Source: Glutinoglossum americanum (Eukaryota; Ascomycota; Geoglossomycetes; Geoglossales; Geoglossaceae). From it: a stretch of DNA of 50,415 nucleotides. Below are positions 1-12,122 of this stretch, one piece after another. The stretch lies in assembly GCA_020080175.1 (NCBI GenBank), contig JAGHQL010000187.1, positions 1 to 50,415 of the forward strand. The letters are read 5' to 3'. The translations under genes and the position numbers were made by a program. Each line of letters starts with the position of its first letter. Position 1 is the stretch's first letter. Below the pieces are notes generated by a model, which searched no databases, was not told the origin of the DNA, and saw nothing but the letters and a program-made list of their open reading frames with translations.

Positions 1-963
1 CGACCTCGGACCCCGACAGCTTGAAGGACCGGATGTCGATCCGGTTCGCCTTAGAGGGGGAGTCTGTTGATGTTGGGGGGGGAGGAGTTAGCTTTTTTTT
101 CTTTTCTTTTTTAGGTTCTTTGTCTTTTTTTTTTTTTTTTTTAATACAAGGAGGAGGGAGGTACCGTAGGGGTGGCCTTCGGGGATTGAGGGGGAGGGTG
201 GTTGGAGGTGTGATCGCGTGGAGTAGTAGGATGAGGTTGGAGACGGGGGTTGTCGGTAGCGGTCTGGTGGTGGTGGGAAGGGTTGCGCTGGAAAGTAGGA
301 CGAGGGCGGGGTTCGGGACTGGGGGTCTGACGTTGGTGTTTGGGAGTGGTAGGACGACGGTGGAGTTGGCGGGAATGTCGGTGGGAATTGTTGTTGCTCT
401 CTCGCTGGCGTCGTGGCCCCCCTGTGTCTTCGAACTACGGAATGCTTAGACGTCAACGCAGCCATCCACCTCCCCCTCTCCTCTTCGTCGTATGCCGGTG
501 GAGCGGCGGCGTTCGTCGTCCCCACGCCTCGCTCCCTCTCCCGCCCCTCCCACCCCTTCAATTCCGCGATGACGCTCAGCAACGACTGCTGGCACCCCTG
601 CAGATACACCTGCTTCGTCCCCATCTCGTGGCTGTCCCTCAACGCCCAAGCCAGTTTGTTCCCCATGCCCACGCGGCCCTTCTCCTTCATCTCGACGCGC
701 GCGTCCTCGACCAGAGCCGCGACGGCGGTCAGGGCGTCTTTGGTCGAGTGGATCACGGTGTCGACGCGAGACAGGGCTGGGGCGTCGAGAGAGGATGAGT
801 AGTCGTTGCGGAGCCGGATGGCCTCGTTCAGGTCGCATTGGACGAGGGCGGCGAGGTTGAGGTAGTCCTGCGCTTGGTGAGAGGTGTTCTGGACGCGGTA
901 GGAGAATTCGAGGAGTTTGACGGCGGCGCCGGCGGTGGCGGCGACGGGGCCGATGACTTCCAT
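1..963 (-). CDS. Partial fungal STAND-type N-terminal (helo-like) protein
   Basis: Read on the minus strand from ATG at 963. Exon 1 is 963-165 and closes in phase 1 at a GT donor (164). The intron is 164-64, with a GCTAACT branch site and CAG acceptor, and exon 2 (63-1) runs off the window, continuing as DSPSKANRIDIRSFKLSGSEV-like sequence. The N-terminus (MEVIGPVAATAGAAVKLLEF, then a helical stretch to about residue 150) looks like the helo-like N-terminal domain of fungal STAND/NLR proteins and of many stand-alone fungal proteins. A Pro/Ser/Tyr-rich linker follows from about residue 155. The unspliced frame would instead end in a poly-lysine tail made by the intron's A-run, which is why I prefer the spliced model. 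The C-terminal domain is outside the window, so whether an NTPase follows is unknown. Family call is by resemblance. Confidence 0.6.
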
Positions 964-2380
964 CGCTGCGGGTCTCTTGGGTTCTGGGTGTTGCGGAGTC
1001 GCGGCGTCGCGGTGTTGGTGGCTCTTGGAGGGGGTTTGGGTATTTTGAGGTCGACAAGGAACGTGGGTGGAGAGAGACTTTCTTTTTTTTTTCTTGGCGA
1101 GTTGCTCACGGTGAGAAATGGAGATTGGAAGGGAAGGTCATGCGCGCTCCCTGTTCCCCTCCTCCCGCGATGCACTCGCTGCTTGGTGGACGGGCCTTGG
1201 CCTTTGGCTTCTGCTCAGACGGAGCATTGACGACCGCAGTTGCACATGTGCGGCTGGAATGCTCGCCAAGCACAAGCATCAAGCATCAAGCATCAGCATC
1301 AAGCATACCATGTACAGTCCACTAGTGCATTGTCCCGCAGTAGATGAGAAGTCGCCACAGCCACACACAGTCCTGACCGGTAAGCGTGGCTCGGTCGCCG
1401 TCCTTACATGTTCCTTGCCCTGTCATCGCCATTGCCTAATGCGCAGCCTCACAACTCGAGATCCCGGGCTCGAGATCCCGGGGTGGGGGCCTTGGATCTA
1501 CCGCGAGATGCATGCGCCGTGGATATTCGTAGTATGCACGCGGATGTCCATGGACGACGAGCATACACAAACACATTCAGGTGCTATGTATCCGTGGCGA
1601 TTCGTTCAAGTCGTGTTTGCAGTCCGCGCCCATGCACAATCCGGCGATTCGTCTAATCCTGTTCGTAGGCCCCACCAATCCCCCCAATGCGTGTAGAAGT
1701 GAGTACTACTCCGCACCACGTACTGTTTTTGAAGAAACGCTGTCGGCCAGGGCTCAAAAATGCTTTTCAAAGGCGGCTCACCGAGGATCTCTTGGGACTG
1801 GTTGATGTAGCGGGCGCGGAGAAAGAAAAACCTCCGCGATACGTTGTACCATTTCCGGCTCTGGCGTGGTACTGTGAACCACGATTCGGAGAACTTGTTG
1901 GATCCCTACCATCGTGTCTCGACAGAGAAAAGGAAAAAGGGTGGAATGACAAATCAAATAAAAAAAAACCTAGTATTCTCTAGAAAAAATAAAATAAAAT
2001 TAAATAACAAATCTCTTGGTTTTGGCTACCGATGACGTTGCACGTTATTCCCGGAGCTCTTCTTCTCATCGGGCGGTGATTGCCCTGACTGATGTCATGG
2101 AGCGTAACAGCTCCCGAAACCACGAAACCAAAAACACCACCACCACCATCCCCAAAATTCCCTGATTTCCCCAAACCGAAAGAAACCCGCTTTAAAGCCC
2201 TCTCCCCCATCCCCACACCCTTCTATGTATATACATATATATATATATCTATATCTATAAAACCACCACCGCACAACAACACCCACCCCCCAAAGACGAC
2301 CGGAAACGAGAACGCCGAGACGGGAAAAAGATAGTAAAAATAATAATAATAATTAAAAAAAAAATCTAGAAATCCGAATA
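964..2380. other. Divergent intergenic region
   Basis: About 1.4 kb between the minus-strand gene starting at 963 and the plus-strand phosphatase starting at 2381, so it should hold both promoters. It contains a short direct repeat around CGAGATCCCGGG (about 1457-1485), CT- and A-rich tracts, a TA microsatellite at about 2224-2250 with a TATA-like TATAAAA just after it, and CCACC-rich sequence at 2130-2160. The small open frames here show no protein character. Confidence 0.5.
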
Positions 2381-3758
2381 ATGGGGTTCTTCGCTCGACG
2401 CTCCCCCGCCGCGGCGCAGGAAGCGGGATCCGAGGCGAGGAGGCCGACGTTCGGGGGCTGGGTGAGGGGGACGTGGCTCGACATCCTGACCATGGCTGCG
2501 CTGGGCGCCGTGGGGCTCGGGGTACGTACCCGGTCTCTCTGAAGAAGTTGAAGAAGTAGAAGAAGAAGAAGAAGAAGAAAGCACCTGTACCCGCACCTGT
2601 AATTTTATTTGTTTGTCCATCCATCCATCCATCCGTTTATTCCCGGGAGGAATGAGGCGTTGGAGTTGCTGACGCTGGGGCGGGTGGAAACCAAAGGTGT
2701 ACAGGGCCCGCCCCGCGCCGTCGCGCTCCTTCCCGCTCACCTTCCGCGACGGCGACGTCGTCTACCCGGCCTTCGCCTACCCGCTGCGCAACGAGATCGT
2801 GCCCATCTGGCTCGCCGCGCTGCTCGCGTCGCTCGTGCCCATCCTCGTCGTGCTGCTCTTCCAGCTGCGCGTGCGCTCCTTCTGGGACGTCAACAACGCC
2901 GTGCTCGGCGTGCTCTACTCGCTCGTCTGCGCCGCCGTGTTCCAGGTGTTCCTGAAGTGGCTCATCGGGGGCCTGAGGCCGCATTTCTTGGCCGTCTGCA
3001 GGCCCGTCGTCGCCGAGGGCGTGGTCGGGAACGGCTACGGCCAGGTCATGTTTGATCGGAGGGTTTGCACCGGGGATCGGAAGGAGATTGACGATTCGCT
3101 GGAGAGTTTTCCGAGCGGGCATAGTACCGCGGCTTGTACGACTCCCCCTTTCTCTCTCTCTCTTCTCTCTCTCTCCCTCCCTCCCTCTCCCTCCCTCCCT
3201 CTCTCCTCTCTCTCCCTCCCTCCTTTGAACCCCCGTAGAATAACTATAACCGGGACTAAAACTGTGATATTAATTTTTTTTTTTTCTTCTCTTTCTCCAG
3301 TCGCCGGCTTCGTGTTCCTCTACCTCTACCTCAACGCCAAACTCAAGCTCTTCAGCAACCACCACCCCGCCTTCTGGAAGCTCGTCGCCGTCTACGCTCC
3401 CCTCCTCGGCGCGACCCTCATCGCCGGCGCTCTCACCATCGACGAATACCACAACTGGTACGACTGCCTCGCCGGCGCCGTCATCGGAACCGTGATGGCC
3501 GTCAGCAGCTATCGCATGGTCTACGCGAGCGTCTGGGATTTCAGGTTCAACCACGTGCCGCTGAGGAGGGACGCGCCGTTCCAGTACGGGAGCACGGAGG
3601 GCTGGGCCGGGAATAGGTCCTTCTCTAGGAGTGCGGGGTGGGGTGCGGATGCGGGGATTGGCGGGGCACCGTTTGACGCTGCGGGTGGGCTTGGTGGGTC
3701 GGGCGTAACGGGCGCCGGAGGAATGGGATTACGTCAGAAGCATCACGAACCGGTATAG
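2381..3758 (+). CDS. PAP2-family lipid phosphate phosphatase (DPP1/LPP-like)
   Basis: Three exons: 2381-2521, 2697-3135 and 3301-3758, giving 345 residues. Introns are phase 0 and phase 1; the second is a long CT-rich tract. It should dephosphorylate phosphatidate, diacylglycerol pyrophosphate or similar lipids at an internal membrane. The PAP2 signatures are present in order: KWLIGGLRP (the K-x6-RP motif), SFPSGHSTA (split by intron 2 after the A codon) and IDEYHNWYDCLAG, carrying the catalytic His and Asp of the third motif. The usual SR of that third motif is replaced by ID, as I recall from many fungal members. Hydrophobic segments between the motifs fit a six-helix enzyme. A Gly-rich tail follows the last helix. 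The start is the only ATG that joins in frame to exon 2, and it follows an A-rich leader. Confidence 0.9.
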
Positions 3759-3815
3759 TGGCAGTGGCTCATAAACGCGGACGTGACGGGGGGGTAAGTG
3801 TAAGAAACAGAAATG

Positions 3816-3816
<1 letters not shown>

Positions 3817-3848
<32 letters not shown>
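3817..3848. repeat. (GA)n microsatellite
   Basis: About 15 GA dinucleotides between the convergent ends of the phosphatase and the F-box gene, followed by a run of about 12 A. Nothing else is recognised in this 277-bp gap. Confidence 0.9.
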
Positions 3849-3854
<6 letters not shown>

Positions 3855-4035
3855 AAGCGGCCTATAAAAAAAAAAAAAGGCTCCTGGTGAGCGACTCGTG
3901 ACGCTAGTAGTAATTTGGCGTGTTTGACAACTGTGTGGTATTCTGGTAAACTATGCATCTGTTGCATGTACTATCCAAGTAAAATAATGATAGGTCGTGG
4001 GTTCGAGTAATTATCCATTCCATATTAGTATGTCG

Positions 4036-5929
4036 TTACCAAAATCGCAGCCAAAGTGAAATCGCCACAGCCAATATAATCCCGCCGACGGCGCCAATTA
4101 TACCGAGTCCGGGAGTCTTCCAAAAGGACATCCAAATGAACCCTCCAACACGCACATCCTCCTTATCCAAATCGGTCAGATACGCCATTTCGACCTTCTT
4201 CCTCTCCCACCCGTCTCCGTTCTTTGTCACCCCCCACTCCGCCCACCGCACCCAAACTCCCCCGGGAAAGTCGTCCGGAGGATTTCGCGCAAACTCAATG
4301 TTCTTCGGCACCTTGCGGCCATTATTCCACGAGCCCGCTATGCGCTTCTCCAACATGTCAAACAGCCACAGCTGGTCGCTCGTTGTTGCGCCGACGTATC
4401 TCCCGCAAACGCTGACGGCAATGTTAGAGTAAAAGCGGGGGACGCCGGAACTCCCCGGCGATGAGGCGGTGGTGGAGGAATTTGAGGAGAAGGGGGATGG
4501 GAGTTTATAGATCGGTCGGCTGCCGTCATCGTGGTAGTCCCAGACGAAGAGCTCGCCGCCGATGCCGCCGGAAATTATATGGGTATCGGTCAAGATGAAG
4601 TTGTGATCGAAGGCGGTCGTGAATGCGGCGGAGCTGCCTCGGGGGAAAGTGAGGGTTCGGATGGTATTGCCGGTATTGATGTCGATGATGAGGAAACGCG
4701 TTGCTGTCAATTTAAGGAGTTGGGAGGAGTTATGTCGGGTTGTAAGAGCGACAAGGTAGTTCCTACTCAAATGTTAGCCCGGCCTTTTTGGATAGGTCCT
4801 TTGACGGCCCTCACCTTGTCAAGTGGAATATTCGCAGAACAGGATGAGCGGTGTATGATATCGGCTCTGCCCATTTTTGTGTGATGTCGTATTCCCACAT
4901 GAGACTTCTGCTTTGGCGCGTGGGGTCTCGCCTCTCATCCGCCGCTCGTACGCAGACTAGGTCGGTTGCCTGCGCAGGCCGGTGGCCTAGCTGAGCGGAT
5001 TGGGTCTCTGGTGGATTGCGGCTCGTCATGGCGACTAGGATATTCCCGTTTGAGGCCATTCGATCAGGCGCGTTCGGTCCAATATTCCATACCCACCTTC
5101 TCTGCGGATCCGAGATGTCGGTCTTCGAGACTATCCAATTATCACCAAACATCTCGGTGGAGAATCCGGCAGCGCTCTGATGGGGATAGGCATTGTACAT
5201 TGACGCTGCGCCTACACTCTGCACCCCGCTTTCGAGGGTCTTTATTGGTAAAGGCGTCGTATTGGGATCTAAAATTGCTGTAGATATTTTCGTCGTCATT
5301 TGGGGGGCGGGCTTGGGCCTTCGGATCTCCAGCAAGACTCTGCCCTCTTCGTCGGGGTGACGAGGCTCGCCGATGGCGTATACCGCCCCCCGGGAATCCC
5401 CGAATCCGACGCAGGCAAGGTCTATCGTATGCTTTCTGGCACTGCTAGAGATATGGGGTGGTAGTCTGGCTAGGGCTCGTTGTGGTTTTGGTACGCTTGG
5501 AGGCTTCTGGTGGGACGGGAAAGGCTTAGTCCAGAGTACGGTCACTCGGCAAACATTCCGCCATGACCGTGTATCGAAATATGAAGTCCCTGAGCATATC
5601 ACCTCATCCAGCTGCAAAGCAGGGTGGATCCCGTATCCAATACAAACGTTCTTCCAGAGGAGATCGTTCTCCGGACACATGACGAGATGGTGTAGTTGAG
5701 AGCACGTCTGCGCCAAGTGTAGTAAAGATATGTGCGCCCCAGGCTCTGCATTTACGTGTGAGCAGAGCTGCACGGCTATAGATAATTGGATCTCTGTCGG
5801 TAGGTCCAAGAGTTGAAGGGGTGTCCGGTGTAGTATGGAGTTGGAATCGTGTTGAGGATCGCCCGTGAAGCTCTTCCCTTCCCTCCTCCTCTGCATCTTT
5901 AGCTCTCTTGTCGGCGACCGATGCGTCAT
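4036..5929 (-). CDS. F-box protein with beta-propeller-like body and C-terminal membrane anchor
   Basis: Two exons on the minus strand, 5929-4815 and 4765-4036, give 614 residues. The 49-bp intron (4814-4766) has a GCTAACA branch site. The start is the first ATG in the open frame (MTHRSPTREL); the frame is open further upstream but without an ATG. Residues about 37-90 form an F-box (LLDLPTEIQLSIAVQLC, then LAQTCSQLHHL and LWKNVC), which would bind Skp1 in an SCF ubiquitin ligase. The middle has no strong motif. The region after the intron has WD-like blades (LIIDINTGN, IISGGIGGELFVWDY). The last 30 residues end in a single hydrophobic helix (GLGIIGAVGGIILAVAISLW), so the protein looks tail-anchored. 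The substrate is unknown. The F-box call is firm, the propeller call is weaker. Confidence 0.82.
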
Positions 5930-7039
5930 GGAGGGTAAGGCTGACGACAGATATGCTCCGAACAAATTTGGGGGGTAATCGGAGTAAGGTTATTGGAGAA
6001 AGGCTGTCGTAGGAGGAATAATGGAATGTTGCTGGAGGAGAGCTATTGGAGAGGGTATCGGAGGAGAGCTGGTGGAGCAGACCCGCTGAGGGAGACACAA
6101 TAGCGGAAGTTTATCGGAAGAGAGGTATCGAAGGAGGAATGCAAGGGGTATTATAGTGAAGACGGACTCGGAGACGGATTGTGTCGACGCGTGTCGATGA
6201 CGCGGGCGGCAGGATGAGGATGGATAATCGAAAGGACAGATATTGGAAACATTGAAGACACTAGCTACATGTCGGCGTGTTCGAAAATAATCTCATCTAG
6301 ATTGAGTTTTGGCTGCCTGGTTCCCGTAGACTTCGGTTGGTGCCTAGATGTAGCGTGCTTGTGGAAGGGGAGGCGAAGGGGTAAGTGTGGCGTAGAACCT
6401 AGCCACAGCGATGCTCGCCAGATGTTTAATTCCAAGCACTTCAGCAATTTATTGCTCTGGAGGATTTTTAGATATTTGATCTACTCCAATATCCAATAAG
6501 TCTCATGCCAATTCTCTAGATCGTTTCCCCTTTTCATGTGTTTCTGTATAGAGGAATCGGGCGGGGGTCTCCGCATTCGTGCGGCTTTTGGTCGAACTAT
6601 TTCCTAGGGAGGCGCTCAGGGTCACACCCGTGAATTGGTGGTCATAGTGTCCCTCCCAAGAATAAACTCATATGCTAGCAGCTTGAGGGAGTATACACAT
6701 CTGGTGGTGGTTGTGGGGGTCTCTCGAGTACGCGGCTGGAATCGCCAACAAGGAGATGGGGAGCTCCAAAAGGGGAGTGCCTCAGAATGGGCTGCCATGC
6801 ACACCATGTTACATATATGATCTGTGAGTATTTGCTTCTGTGGGAGACGGTGAATTTAGGTATTAGGTTTAGGGATGCGGCGTTACCTGCGAAAGAGCTC
6901 TAAGCGGTTCAGATACTTCGGGGATTCTCCAAGAGGTTTTATATCAGTGGTACGAGGAGTTAAGATTCTAACATTAGTTCCTATTTTCATTAACTTACAC
7001 CCGACGGAGGTCCCCCTAATGTCCCCCATCTCCGAATCC
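5930..7039. other. Intergenic region
   Basis: Lies between the start of the F-box gene and the end of glutamate decarboxylase, both on the minus strand, so it should hold the F-box promoter and the decarboxylase 3' end. From 5990 to 6170 it carries loose GGAG/ATCGG repeats (GGAGGAG, TATCGGA). No ORF here has recognisable protein character. Confidence 0.45.
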
Positions 7040-8902
7040 CTAACAAACAGACCTATGCACACCACTGCTCATCGGGTGCTTCACGTGGTCTTTGAGTTTT
7101 GAGGCCTTCAATGAAAGCTCCTTCTCGATGCTTGCTTGGTCTAACTGATGGACTAATCCGTCCTTAACGGCGGAATCAATCATATCCTGGGTGACGGAGA
7201 TGATGTCGCAGATTAGTCTATCTAGCAGGTCGATTGACAAACTTTCACGGACCACGACACGGAGTATCTCGGTGTTTTGTTCGTTAGGTGGGAGGGGGTA
7301 GTCTGGTGGCCGAGGGAAATGTGTAAGCCCTTTCCTCGGGGGTGGTGTGTGGTTGCTGACTACTTACTGGGGATGATGTACTGTCTCGCCCGTAACATGT
7401 GGCTGACGTTAACCTGCTTCACGTTCGGAAATTCCTTCTTGAATTCATCCGAGAACCTAAAAGCTACCACCGGTAGCCCAGCGTTATAATCTGCGCTTGT
7501 CTCGTCGTCGCACCCAAATACAGCCGCCTTGACCCCCTTGAAATTATGTTCCCCCTTCTTCCGGTGAATATTGCTGACGCAGATGTACCACCCCGTTGCT
7601 TCCAAACTCTTGCTGAGTATTCTGGCATTAGCGAGGCAGTTCTCCATGATGGCTTTGTAGCCGTTGAAACCCAAGTGGATGAAATTATAGTACTGTGCGA
7701 TGACATGAGCGCCGGGTCGAGAGAAGTTGAGGGTATAGGACTCTTCGGTGCCACCGAGATAGTGTAACTGGAAGACGAGGTGGCGGGGGAGATATTTCTC
7801 GTCGCGCCAGATGATCCAGCCGACTCCAGGGTAAACAAGGCCATATTTGTGCCCAGATGCGTTGATGGATTTAACGCGGGGGAGATTGAAGTCCCTGTAG
7901 CGAACAATTAACCAGACCCTGAGGTAGGTGGCGTTAAGGAGTATTTTCCGACATACCATTTCGACCCTCCAGCGCCAGCCTCTGTAAAGGGAGCAATAAA
8001 CCCTCCACTGGCCGCATCGACATGAATTGGGATATCGATCTTAGTCTCCTTCTCATATTCATCCAATATCTCCGAAATCTCCTGCACCGGCTCATAATGC
8101 CCGGTGTATGTACTCCCCAAGATCACAAAGATTCCAATTGTATTTTCGTCGATATTCTTCCTCACCAGTTCGGGGTCGAGCCTGTATTCACTCTTCTCCG
8201 TTACGGGTAGGATGCGAGCTTCCACATCGAAGTAACGCGCGAATTTCTCAAGTGCCACCTGCGCATTGGCTCCCATGAGGATGTTCGGTTTTAGGGTGTC
8301 TTTACCTTCAGCTTGGCGTTTCTCCTGCCATCGACGCTTCATTGCGAGCCCGCCGAGGTGGATTGCTTCGGAGGAGCCAGTAGTGGCGGAGCCAATAGCT
8401 GTTTCTCCGTCTTGGACACCCCAAAGGTGAGAGATGATGGAGACGCACCGAGCATGTATGTTCATAAGTGCCGGATACTCGTCGGCATCTGCCAGATTCT
8501 TGTTGAGGTTCTCCATCATTAGGCTTTTTGCTTTGTCCTCCATGAACGTGCCAACGAAGCTTTGCCCCGGAAAGACAGCAGTTAGCTGCAGCAAATTCGA
8601 ATGGGTAGGGGTTGAGCATGGATCTGCACCCGTGCCCTATCGGCTTACCTGGCTAAATTCAGGTTGGGCTTTCCATCCAGATCCAACTCATCCGTCAGAA
8701 GCTGGTATACAGCATCCGCGGGAGCGCCCTCCGGTAATATCTTGAACTTCGGGATCTCTTCGCGGTTGGCATAACGAGTGCCATATGGTACAGAAACATG
8801 GAATGTAGAGCTGACGGTATGGCCGTGTCTGCGTCTAGCACGATCTGGATGCTCGCGGATATCCTGAATAAGCTTTTCGGGATCGATCTGAGGGACCGCC
8901 AT
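7040..8902 (-). CDS. gad: Glutamate decarboxylase (PLP-dependent)
   Basis: Four exons on the minus strand: 8902-8649, 8559-7957, 7894-7368 and 7302-7040, giving 548 residues. All three introns use GT..AG and the total closes in frame. The enzyme converts glutamate to GABA and CO2 in the cytosol, the entry to the GABA shunt. Group II decarboxylase landmarks: an N-terminal HTVSSTFHVSVPYGTRY block, FMEDKAKSLMMENLNKNLAD, TTGSSEAIHLGGLA, HVDAASGGFIAPF with the cofactor Asp, and INASGHKYGLVYPGVGW with the Schiff-base lysine at about residue 302. The start MAVPQIDPEK (8902) is the only ATG near the expected N-terminus; the frame is open upstream without another ATG. The C-terminus ends GVHRSVC. Its start faces the phospholipase D-like gene across about 700 bp. 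No frame break seen. Confidence 0.95.
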
Positions 8903-9596
8903 TTTTAATTCACTAGATCGTCGGTGAATCAATTTGATGACTTACATGCCGGGCAAGAGACATGGCAGTTGGACTTCTGAGCGGGTTGGTGAGAGGCAGG
9001 AGATGCTAAAGGTTTGCGGGAGATATAGAATGCTTGGGGCCCGTGGGGCCCGAGGGAAATCGCCCCACCACTGACGTCATCGTCAAGGATTTTTTCACAG
9101 GGATCCACATCGCCCTTGACGTTGACAGAAATAAATACAGCCAATGTGTGATTTTCCTGTTCACATTGGTCTATGGAGAAGAGAGCCCGGTTGAAGGCTA
9201 GCACAAGCTATATATAAAGGATGATGTTGGTCGGGCATTTGATGACTTCTCACCGATCGCCACGGCGTTTCTCTAGAATTCTGCTCGAGTGCCTCCTACT
9301 GTCGGCTTGGATTAGCTGAACCCGGCTACCAAGACATGTTAGGAGTGTACAACGTACGGTCTGTGGAAGAACCCCGAAGTTAGAGCGACAGAGGCTAGGA
9401 CCCTTACCTGAACTAGTACAACTCCCGTTTCCTGGGATCCAAAAGTCTGAATTGCGGCCTTGTGGAAATCTACCCGCCGGGAAATAAATAGCATGCAGCT
9501 TGGCAGAAGCTTGTCAGAAGCTTGTCAGAAGCTTGTTTAAAAACTTGGTTAATGGTTGATTATGGTTGGCTATACGGACTACCGACGAAGGGTGGG
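8903..9596. promoter_or_regulatory. Divergent promoter region, gad / PLD-like gene
   Basis: About 0.7 kb between the starts of glutamate decarboxylase (minus) and the HKD-motif protein (plus). A TATATATAA element lies at about 9210. A 91-residue open frame on the minus strand (9204-8929) overlaps the decarboxylase leader, but I find no family for it and take it as leader or chance. Near 9497-9537 sits the short tandem repeat listed separately. Confidence 0.4.
9497..9537. repeat. 11-bp tandem repeat, about 3.7 units
   Basis: Unit AGCTTGTCAGA: three full copies (the first with one base change) and a partial fourth, each containing a HindIII-like AAGCTT. It lies about 60 bp before the likely start of the PLD-like gene, within its presumed leader or core promoter. 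Confidence 0.85.
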
Positions 9597-12122
9597 ATGA
9601 CGCCCATGCCGATCACTATGACCGTGATCCCCGCCATCGCCCTAGAGATAAGTGACCAAAATCCGCCCTTAACCAAGATTTCCTATCTAAACCCCCGCAA
9701 CAAAATCACTGTAACGATGGTATCCGACACACTCTACAAAACCATCCGTTCCTCTACAACAATAACCTCACACCTCTTCGAAAATCCCAACGAACCCCCT
9801 GGAGAAATTGCCACGCAACTTTATGGCGAGGAGGGCGGGCCAAGGCCGCTGCCTAAGTTGCAAGAGAATACCGGAAGGGAGGATTTAGAGAGAGCGTATG
9901 ATTGTGGGAGATGGGGCGGGGAGAGACCGAGCGATTTGTTTTTGGCGGTGAGCTGGCCGGAGTTGATGGTGGATCGATAGGAAAACTGACGTTGAGGAAG
10001 ATCTACCGTGATGCCCTCCTTGCGCTTGAAAATGACTACTTAGCAGGGATGGTGTCACCGCCACTAATGGGAAGCTGTGGTGTATTACCGTTGACAATCA
10101 TTTCAACGTACGTGATCCCTTATATCTATAATTTTGGTGGAAGATAAACACAAGACGCTAAGCTCTAACACCCTAGCCTCCCTGACATCGCCAGCCATAT
10201 CGCCAATTGCATCGCGCGCGCGACCACGGAGGTCTACCTGGCCACCAACTTGTGGGCTCACGGGAGCTGCACCACGCTCATCACTAATGCCCTCCGCGAG
10301 CTCTCACGCCGCGCTGGCGAACGCGGACAACGAAGGAAAATCGCTGTGAAGGTTATTTATGATAGGGGGGACGTGAGGCAGGTTAGTAGTTCGTTATCGT
10401 TTATTGATTGAGCTCGTAAACAGAGATATAACTCCTTCCGTTCGTAAAGAAAAGGAGAAACAAGTGACTTACCTCTGGAAGTTCTTCGATAATCATTTAA
10501 TTGTCCCCCCCTCTTCCTACACCACCGGCGCCATCAAACTCCCTGCCCCTGATGAAATTCCTAATATCGACATGCAAGTTATGAACTACCACCGGCCCCT
10601 CCTCGGAATCTTTCACTCAAAATACGTCATCATTGATCGAGCAATCGCGCTACTCATGAGCTGTAACCTCTGGGACACGGATAATGTGGAGATGATGTGC
10701 CATTTCGAAGGGCCGATTGTTGATTCTTTTTACGACATGGCGTTAATGTCATGGCACAAGACCTTGGATCCCCCGCTGCCGATGCTTGATATGCCGGCTG
10801 CTGTGGGGAAGTGGAATGGGAATGTTAGTGGTCAACCAAGCCTTTGTCAACGGACCTCCTCAGATAGCTACGCAACCCCACTATCTAGTCCCTCTACCAC
10901 CCACATATCAACCTCGGACAAACTCCCACCACACACTACCGACGACCCCCATTATGACCCTGATATCGAATCTGAGGCGGCGCGCGTCCAGGCGTCCGTC
11001 TCGCCATTTGAACAGGAGTCCAGAATGCAGGCTGTGACGAAGCATTTGAGTATGTATCCCCAGTTTTTTTCCGGATCTCCGATTGCATCTATCTAACCAT
11101 AGGTGGGAAAACAGATGAAGCCAGCCACTGTACCACCAAACCAACCTCACCTGAGTGCGTGCATGGTGAGGAAATGACACCCTATGTCCTCCACCCACCG
11201 CATAAACCTTTCCCAATCGCGATGGTATGCCGGCGGCCCTACGGCGGTGCGTGATCCCACTTCCCTTCCCTCCCCTGAGATAAATCCCCTCTTAGTCGCC
11301 TATCTAATTTAATAGCTAGCGCCCAACAACACATCCGCATGCACACCGCAAAACCTCGCCTGGCTCTCTGGGATCCTTCGCGCTCAGAAAAGCATTTTTA
11401 TCCAAACTCCCAATATGAACGCTATGCCTGCAATTCCTGCTTTGCTGAACGCCGTCAAGAGGGGCGTGGAGGTTCGTTGCTACCTAACACAGGGGTATAA
11501 CGACGCTGTGAGTTTCTCCTGAAGCGAACTTATGCGCTGTGATGCTGCTGGGCTTGGTATTGTGAACTGAGTCGTGGTTGCGATAACCAGGGTGAACTTT
11601 TGCCAATGCAAGGAGGCACCAACGAAATGACCGTCCACAAGATGTATACCTCTCTCGACCCGGAGCAACGGAAGAACTTGCACGTGCACTACTATGTCGC
11701 AAAGGATCAAACTCGGCCTATAAACGCCAAATTCAAAGAACGCTCCTGTCACAGTCCGTACCACTTTCTCCCTCCAATATTTATCCCGGTTTCTAACGCT
11801 ATGAATAACAGTTAAACTCCTCATCGTCGATGACCACCTCTCCATCCAAGGCAACGGCAACCAGGACACGCAATCCTGGTTTCACTCCCAGGAAATAAAT
11901 GTGATGCTCGACTCCGCCGCAGTATGCGCAGAATGGAAGGATGCACTTAGGAGGAATCAGAATACGGAGAAGTATGGGGAGGTGAGCCAGGAAGATGGCA
12001 GTTGGAAGGATGACGAGGGTAAAGGAGTGGAGGGGGCGTTGGGGTGGGATGTTGGGAGGTTTTCGTGGATGTGGGGCATTGTGGGGGCTTTTCAGAAAGT
12101 TAGAGGGGTGGGTGGGTTTTAG
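9597..12122 (+). CDS. Phospholipase D-superfamily protein with two HKD motifs
   Basis: Eight exons assembled by frame: 9597-9947, 10001-10107, 10177-10381, 10482-11049, 11103-11246, 11320-11507, 11591-11753 and 11812-12122, giving 678 residues. Every junction is GT..AG and phases match. Two catalytic H-x-K-x4-D motifs are present: FHSKYVIIDR in exon 4, and HIKLLIVDD, which is created only by joining exons 7 and 8. The second is followed by SIQGNGNQDTQSW, the usual motif-2 context. Other family blocks are GRWGGERPSDLF, LAGMVSPPLMGSCGVLPLTI and LRELSRRAGERGQ. It probably hydrolyses or transfers on a phosphodiester; the fungal family's substrate is not established to my knowledge. The start is uncertain: ATGs at 9552, 9597, 9606 and 9618 share the frame. 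Confidence 0.85.

Noticed and set aside
88-164. Poly-lysine C-terminus of the first gene
   Set aside because: Explained by reading through an A-rich intron; the spliced frame gives a better continuation.
1118-1696. 192-codon plus-strand frame
   Set aside because: Starts in the promoter region, low conservation-like signal, no family features.
3990-4010. GTGGGTTCGAGT resembling a tRNA T-arm
   Set aside because: No matching acceptor stem, D-arm or anticodon arm could be folded around it.
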